Source: an uncultured Oribacterium sp. | GTDB lineage: Bacteria > Bacillota > Clostridia > Lachnospirales > Lachnospiraceae | Length of the DNA: 18,410 nt | Direction of reading: 5' to 3' | Assembly: GCA_900772695.1 (NCBI GenBank) | Contig: CAAGRO010000102.1 | Location: 1 to 18,410 of the forward strand | Part shown: positions 14,864-18,410 of the stretch, piece after piece | Layout of the letters: every line of letters begins with the position of its first letter | How positions within the stretch are numbered: position 1 is the stretch's first letter | The notes under the pieces: model-generated | What the model was told of the DNA's origin: nothing | Databases searched by the model: none | What the model saw: only the letters and a program-made list of their open reading frames with translations | Translations under genes and position numbers: made by a program

Positions 14864-14955
14864 GGGCATGGCGTGCCGGCAGCAGAAGCTATACGTAGAT
14901 TTCACCGATCTCGAAGTACTGTGCTTCTGCTGTCGGCACGCCGTTGCCTATGCTC
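14864..14955. repeat. Hairpin element E2, relative of E1 in opposite orientation
   Basis: A 20-bp stem (14870-14889 with 14923-14942, one G-U) encloses a 33-nt loop; GGGCAT/ATGCTC (14864-14869, 14950-14955) extends it past a 7-nt bulge. On the minus strand the loop reads ACAGTACTTCGAGATCGGT, then GAAATCTACGTAT, matching the E1 loop although the stems are unrelated. In the loop GTAC/GTAT and AGAT/ATCT can pair. It follows the secreted protein stop by 23 nt and could also act as its terminator, since CTTGTCTTTT follows. Confidence 0.85.
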
Positions 14956-14984
14956 TTGTCTTTTCCAGCCGTTTTTAATATACT
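14956..14984 (+). promoter_or_regulatory. Promoter of the ecfA-ecfT-truA operon
   Basis: TTGTCT (14956-14961) and TATACT (14979-14984) have a 17-nt spacer. The -35 begins directly after the last paired base of E2, so the hairpin and promoter abut. The expected leader to TTG 15026 is about 35 nt. Confidence 0.55.
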
Positions 14985-15025
14985 AATTGAGCTATAAACC
15001 ACAAAGCTGACATGAGGTTAACAAA

Positions 15026-17050
15026 TTGAAAATCATAGATGCATTACATCTGGCGTATGACTACATCCGCACAGATGAGAACGATAAAGTCGTAGAGAAG
15101 ACCAGAGCCCTTGATAACATCAACCTGTCCATCGAGGCCGGGAGCTTCGTGTGCGTGCTCGGCCACAACGGTTCCGGCAAGTCAACCCTGGCGAAGCTCA
15201 TCAACGGGCTCAACCTGCCGAGTGAAGGAACCATGCTCGTCAGCGGACGCGATACGAAGGATGAAAAGGAAATCTGGAACATTCGAAAGGAAACCGGCAT
15301 GGTCTTCCAGAATCCGGACAACCAGATCATCGCCTCCGTCGTCGAGGAGGATGTCGGCTTCGGTCCGGAGAACATCGGGGTACCGACCGACGAGATCTGG
15401 ACACGTGTGAATCGTGCGCTCGAAGCCGTCGATATGGTGCCATATCGTATGAAGTCGCCGAACCGCCTCAGTGGTGGACAGAAGCAGCGGGTCGCGATCG
15501 CCGGTACGATGGCGATGCTTCCGAAAACCATCGTTCTCGATGAGCCGACCGCGATGCTCGATCCGAGTGGTCGCAAGGAGGTGATCGAGACCATCCGGGA
15601 GCTGAATCAGAAGATGGGTGTGACGATCATCCTCATCACCCACTATATGGAAGAAACCGTCGATGCGGATCGGATCATCGTCATGGACGGCGGCAAGGTC
15701 GTCATGGACGGTGCACCGCGCGAAGTGTTCTGCCATGTCGAGGAGCTGAAGGCCATCCACATGGATGTACCGGAGGTGACCGAGCTTGCGTGGAAGCTGC
15801 AGAAGGCCGGGATGCCGGTACCGGATGCCGTCCTCACCCGTGAGGAGCTCGTGGCCTGTCTCCAGTGCTGCCTCCCGAAGCAGGTGGATTTCGAGCCGAA
15901 CTTCGTAAAGAAGAGGCCGGCCCACATGGAGATCACGGATCCGGTCATCCGCGTACAGCATTTAAGCCATGTCTATCAGAAGGGCACGGCCATGGAGAGC
16001 TATGCCCTGAAGGATGTCTCCTTCGAGATCCAGCGGGGCTCCATCGTCGGCTTCATCGGCCACACAGGTTCCGGCAAGTCAACATTGACCCAGCATCTGA
16101 ACGGCCTTCTGAAAGCGACGGAGGGTACGATCGAAGTGAAGTTCAGGGACGACACCGATTTCCGGAAGCCGCGGAAGGACCAGAGTGCGAAGACCCGGAA
16201 GGCGGCACAGGCAGCGGATGCAGCCGCGCTCGTCAGCCCGGACGGCTTCCTGAACATCTACGCGCCGGACTTCAACATGAAGGAGCTCCGCTTCAAGGTG
16301 GGCCTCGTGTTCCAGTATCCGGAGTACCAGCTCTTCGAGGTCGACGTCATCACGGATGTGATGTTCGGCCCGAAGAACCAGGGCGTGCCGGAGGCAGAGG
16401 CACGGAAACGCGCGGAGGAAGCCCTTCGCATGGTGGGGCTCGACGAGGCATTCTGGCAGAAGTCGCCGTTTGAGCTCTCCGGCGGACAGAAGCGTCGTGT
16501 TGCGATCGCCGGTGTACTGGCGATGCGCCCGGAGGTCCTGATCCTCGATGAGCCGACCGCCGGCCTCGACCCGGCCGGACGAGACGACCTCTTCCATCAG
16601 ATCCAGCTCCTGCATCAGCAGAGCGGCATGACGATCGTCCTCGTATCGCACTCGATGGATGACGTAGCACGCTACACGGAGCAGGTCATCGTACTGGATC
16701 ACGGCGAGCTGCGCATGAGCGGCACCCCGGAGGAAATCTTCAAGCGCTACCTCGAACTCGAGGAGATGGGCCTCGGTGCACCGCAGATGACCTACCTGAT
16801 CCATGAACTGAAGGATGTCGGCATCCGCTTCAAGGACCGCCCGGACACCGTGGATGAGATGTGTGATGCCATCGTGGACCTCTGGAAGCGGTACACGAAA
16901 TCCCTCGCCGGGAAAAAAACGGTGAAAACAGCACAGGACAGCAGGACAGCAGCCGGCGTGGCACCGGCGCAGGATGGCCAGATGAAACCAGCCGCAGTGA
17001 CGCCACAGGACAGTAAAGTACAGGCAGGAAAGGAGGACGGCGTATGCTGA
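15026..17050 (+). CDS. ecfA1A2: Fused ECF transporter ATPases EcfA1-EcfA2
   Basis: One 674-aa polypeptide carries both ABC ATPases that power ECF vitamin/cofactor importers at the inner membrane face. The first unit has Walker A GHNGSGKST (46-54), Q-loop Gln95, LSGGQ (148-152), Walker B with Glu173 and His206. The second has GHTGSGKST (345-353), Gln430, LSGGQ (484-488), Glu509 and His542. Both sites look complete. They are normally two adjacent genes; here about 90 residues join them. The second unit has a Lys/Ala-rich insert at about 374-412, and the protein ends in an Ala/Gln/Lys-rich tail (630-674). The start must be TTG 15026: AGG at 15015-15017 lies 8 nt upstream, a stop is close upstream in frame, and no ATG fits. 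It overlaps ecfT by 7 nt. Confidence 0.95.
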   Translation: MKIIDALHLAYDYIRTDENDKVVEKTRALDNINLSIEAGSFVCVLGHNGSGKSTLAKLINGLNLPSEGTMLVSGRDTKDEKEIWNIRKETGMVFQNPDNQIIASVVEEDVGFGPENIGVPTDEIWTRVNRALEAVDMVPYRMKSPNRLSGGQKQRVAIAGTMAMLPKTIVLDEPTAMLDPSGRKEVIETIRELNQKMGVTIILITHYMEETVDADRIIVMDGGKVVMDGAPREVFCHVEELKAIHMDVPEVTELAWKLQKAGMPVPDAVLTREELVACLQCCLPKQVDFEPNFVKKRPAHMEITDPVIRVQHLSHVYQKGTAMESYALKDVSFEIQRGSIVGFIGHTGSGKSTLTQHLNGLLKATEGTIEVKFRDDTDFRKPRKDQSAKTRKAAQAADAAALVSPDGFLNIYAPDFNMKELRFKVGLVFQYPEYQLFEVDVITDVMFGPKNQGVPEAEARKRAEEALRMVGLDEAFWQKSPFELSGGQKRRVAIAGVLAMRPEVLILDEPTAGLDPAGRDDLFHQIQLLHQQSGMTIVLVSHSMDDVARYTEQVIVLDHGELRMSGTPEEIFKRYLELEEMGLGAPQMTYLIHELKDVGIRFKDRPDTVDEMCDAIVDLWKRYTKSLAGKKTVKTAQDSRTAAGVAPAQDGQMKPAAVTPQDSKVQAGKEDGVC

Positions 17051-17853
17051 GAGAAGTAACCTTAGGACAGTATTATCCGGTCGACTCCGTGATCCATCGC
17101 CTGGACCCGCGGGTGAAGCTGCTGGGTACCGTGCTTTTCCTGATCTCCCTCTTCATCGTGAAGAGCTGGATCATGTATGGCGTCGCTGCCGTCGCCCTCG
17201 CGATCCTCATCAAAATCAGCAACGTGCCGTTCCGTTTTATGACGCGCGGTCTGAAGAGCATCGTGATCCTGCTCCTGATCTCCGTGAGCTTCAACCTCTT
17301 CCTGACCCCGGGTGAGGTGCTCGTGCAGTTCTGGATTCTGAAGATCACCCGCGAGGGTCTCCACATCGCGCTCATGATGGGTGCCCGCCTGATCCTCCTC
17401 GTGCTCGGCTCCTCGCTCATGACACTGACGACCACGCCGAACCAGCTCACCGACGGCCTCGAGAAGGGACTCGGTGCCCTGAAAAAGGTCGGCGTACCGG
17501 TGCACGAAATCTCGATGATGATGTCGATCGCACTCCGTTTCATCCCGATTCTCATCGAGGAAACGGATAAGATCATGAAGGCGCAGCAGGCCCGCGGTGC
17601 CGACTTCGAGAGCGGCAACCTCCTCCAGCGCGCGAAGGCGATGGTACCGATCCTGGTACCGCTCTTCATCAGCGCCTTCCGCCGCGCGAACGACCTCGCG
17701 ATGGCGATGGAGGCCCGCTGCTACCACGGCGGCGAGGGCCGCACGAAGATGAAGCCGCTCCGCTATGCTGCGCGCGACCGCATCGCTTACACCCTCATGT
17801 TCCTCTACCTCGGCCTGTCCGTGGTATCCCGCTTCGTGGCACTGCCGTTCTGA
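17044..17853 (+). CDS. ecfT: ECF transporter transmembrane protein EcfT
   Basis: EcfT (269 aa) is the membrane scaffold linking the EcfA pair to interchangeable substrate-binding S components. Hydrophobic helices lie at about 24-57, 70-88, 107-130, 160-171 and 247-265. The two coupling motifs that contact the ATPases are seen: QQARGAD (ARG 183-185) and MEARCYHGG (ARC 224-226). The start LGQYYPVDSVIHRLDPRVKL is typical. AAAGGAGG lies inside the end of ecfA and the genes overlap 7 nt, ensuring coupled synthesis. No S component is in the window, so this is probably the shared (group II) energising module. Confidence 0.96.
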   Translation: MLREVTLGQYYPVDSVIHRLDPRVKLLGTVLFLISLFIVKSWIMYGVAAVALAILIKISNVPFRFMTRGLKSIVILLLISVSFNLFLTPGEVLVQFWILKITREGLHIALMMGARLILLVLGSSLMTLTTTPNQLTDGLEKGLGALKKVGVPVHEISMMMSIALRFIPILIEETDKIMKAQQARGADFESGNLLQRAKAMVPILVPLFISAFRRANDLAMAMEARCYHGGEGRTKMKPLRYAARDRIAYTLMFLYLGLSVVSRFVALPF

Positions 17854-17962
17854 CACGGCTTTTCATGACACATCGGTCGCCGCATCGCCTTCCGAGGCCA
17901 ATGCAGGCGACCTTCACTTTTATGGCACTGCCGGAGGTCGCAGCGCACGCAGGAAAAATCAG
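17854..17962 (+). promoter_or_regulatory. ecfT-truA spacer with two mutually exclusive hairpins
   Basis: GGCGACC (17906-17912) can pair upstream with GGTCGCC (17875-17881). The overlapping GCGACCT (17907-17913) can instead pair downstream with AGGTCGC (17935-17941). Such competing stems resemble an attenuator, but no T-run follows. AGGAAAAA near 17951 is a weak ribosome binding site for truA. Confidence 0.4.
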
Positions 17963-18286
17963 ATGAGAAGAATCAGGCTCACAATCGCATATGACGGCAC
18001 GAACTACCGGGGCTGGCAGATCCAGCAGCCGACAGCAGCCCATCCGGAAGGCAGTGTGCCGACCATCCAGGGGGCGCTTCAGCTTGCGCTCGGACAGCTC
18101 CTGCCGAAGGAGGCCGTCCACGGCGCAGCACCGGAAAAAAGTCCGGATCCGCAGACGCTCGAGCACGCTGCAGGCGAGCCTGCGGCAGTTGTGACGGGGT
18201 CAGCGGGTTCGCGACGCGACCGTGATCGATGCGGTATTCGTAGCACTTTTCGTGTGGCACGAAGCGTGGGTGGAAGTCCATGCTGA
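17963..18286 (+). pseudogene. truA: tRNA pseudouridine synthase A, N-terminal part, broken by inversion
   Basis: TruA converts uridines 38-40 of tRNA to pseudouridine. From ATG 17963, MRRIRLTIAYDGTNYRGWQI and PTIQGALQLAL are the TruA beginning. Residues 46-75 form a family-atypical Pro/Ala-rich insert, and VVTGS (76-80) starts the motif that should continue GRTDAGVHA. At about 18203 homology stops: the frame runs through antisense sequence to TGA 18284. The rest of TruA is found on the minus strand (18203-18410). As read, no functional enzyme can be made. It follows ecfT, the usual Bacillota order. Whether this is a genuine inversion or an assembly artefact is open. Confidence 0.85.
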
Positions 18287-18410
18287 CCTCGTCCGCCTGC
18301 ATCACGCGGATGTCCGCGGGCAGGTAGCGGTTGATGGCCTTCGGGAAGTTCGCCGCCGGAATCGTGCTTTCGGTATCGAAGCAGGCGACGTTGCCGAGCG
18401 CATGGACGCC
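18203..18410 (-). pseudogene. truA: tRNA pseudouridine synthase A, inverted middle segment
   Basis: Read on the minus strand from the window edge, 69 codons give GVHALGNVACFDTEST, then FPKAINRYLPADIRVMQADE, DFHPRFVPHEKCYEYRI and RVANPL. This is the TruA stretch that follows the catalytic GRTDA motif, whose Asp codon would fall just outside the window. It ends at the junction where + strand residue 80 stops. The fit is exactly what one inversion of about 230 nt inside truA would give. The C-terminal half is not visible. Confidence 0.85.

Noticed and set aside
12915..14955. CRISPR array or insertion sequence with transposase
   Set aside because: There are only two hairpin copies, no regular repeat-spacer pattern, and no transposase or cas gene between or near them.
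15182..15961. Long minus-strand open frame (259 codons) opposite ecfA
   Set aside because: It is a shadow frame caused by high-GC codons of the EcfA coding strand, with no start context or known domain.
17765..17962. Upstream in-frame extension of truA inside ecfT
   Set aside because: The extension overlaps the end of ecfT in another frame and has no TruA homology; ATG 17963 gives the canonical TruA start.
17979..18202. Continuation of the minus-strand TruA frame past the junction
   Set aside because: This part is only the antisense of the truA 5' end; TruA homology ends at RVANPL near 18203.

Overview
The window is a chromosomal segment from a Gram-positive Clostridia-type bacterium (Bacillota). 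It most resembles a Lachnospiraceae member with fairly high G+C. The reasons are the S10-spc-alpha ribosomal gene order, strong AGGAGG-type ribosome binding sites, a zinc-binding type Z S14, a zinc-lid adenylate kinase, an S4 without the N-terminal zinc cysteines, a long-form L17, an ECF transporter module downstream of rplQ, and a secreted protein with wall-binding repeats. The species cannot be fixed from the sequence alone.

Region 1 (1-12889) is the ribosomal superoperon, all on the + strand: 'rplV-rpsC-rplP-rpmC-rpsQ-rplN-rplX-rplE-rpsZ, then rpsH-rplF-rplR-rpsE-rpmD-rplO-secY-adk-map-infA, then rpmJ-rpsM-rpsK-rpsD-rpoA-rplQ. It makes ribosomal proteins together with the SecY channel, adenylate kinase, methionine aminopeptidase, IF-1 and the RNA polymerase alpha subunit. 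Two internal promoters are visible: one in an unusually long 330-nt rpsZ-rpsH spacer and one just before rpmJ. A strong UUCG-capped terminator follows rplQ.

Region 2 (12890-15025) is the unusual part. A secreted repeat protein gene (13248-14840), with its own promoter, sits between two large hairpin elements. The two elements have unrelated perfect or near-perfect stems but share a conserved loop (32 of 37 positions once a nested segment is removed) in opposite orientations. The upstream copy carries a 135-nt, itself palindromic, nested segment bounded by a TCTA duplication. In related Bacillota rplQ is normally followed directly by the ecfA genes, so this looks like an inserted cassette.

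Region 3 (15026-18410) holds an ECF vitamin-transporter module and truA. The two ATPases EcfA1 and EcfA2, normally separate genes, are one 674-aa polypeptide started by TTG and followed by overlapping ecfT. truA then begins normally, but after residue 80 the sequence flips: the rest of TruA is on the opposite strand up to the window edge. This is either a local inversion or a fold-back assembly artefact. Codon third positions shift from the AAG/GTT/CTT-rich translation style of the ribosomal genes to strongly C/G-ending codons here.
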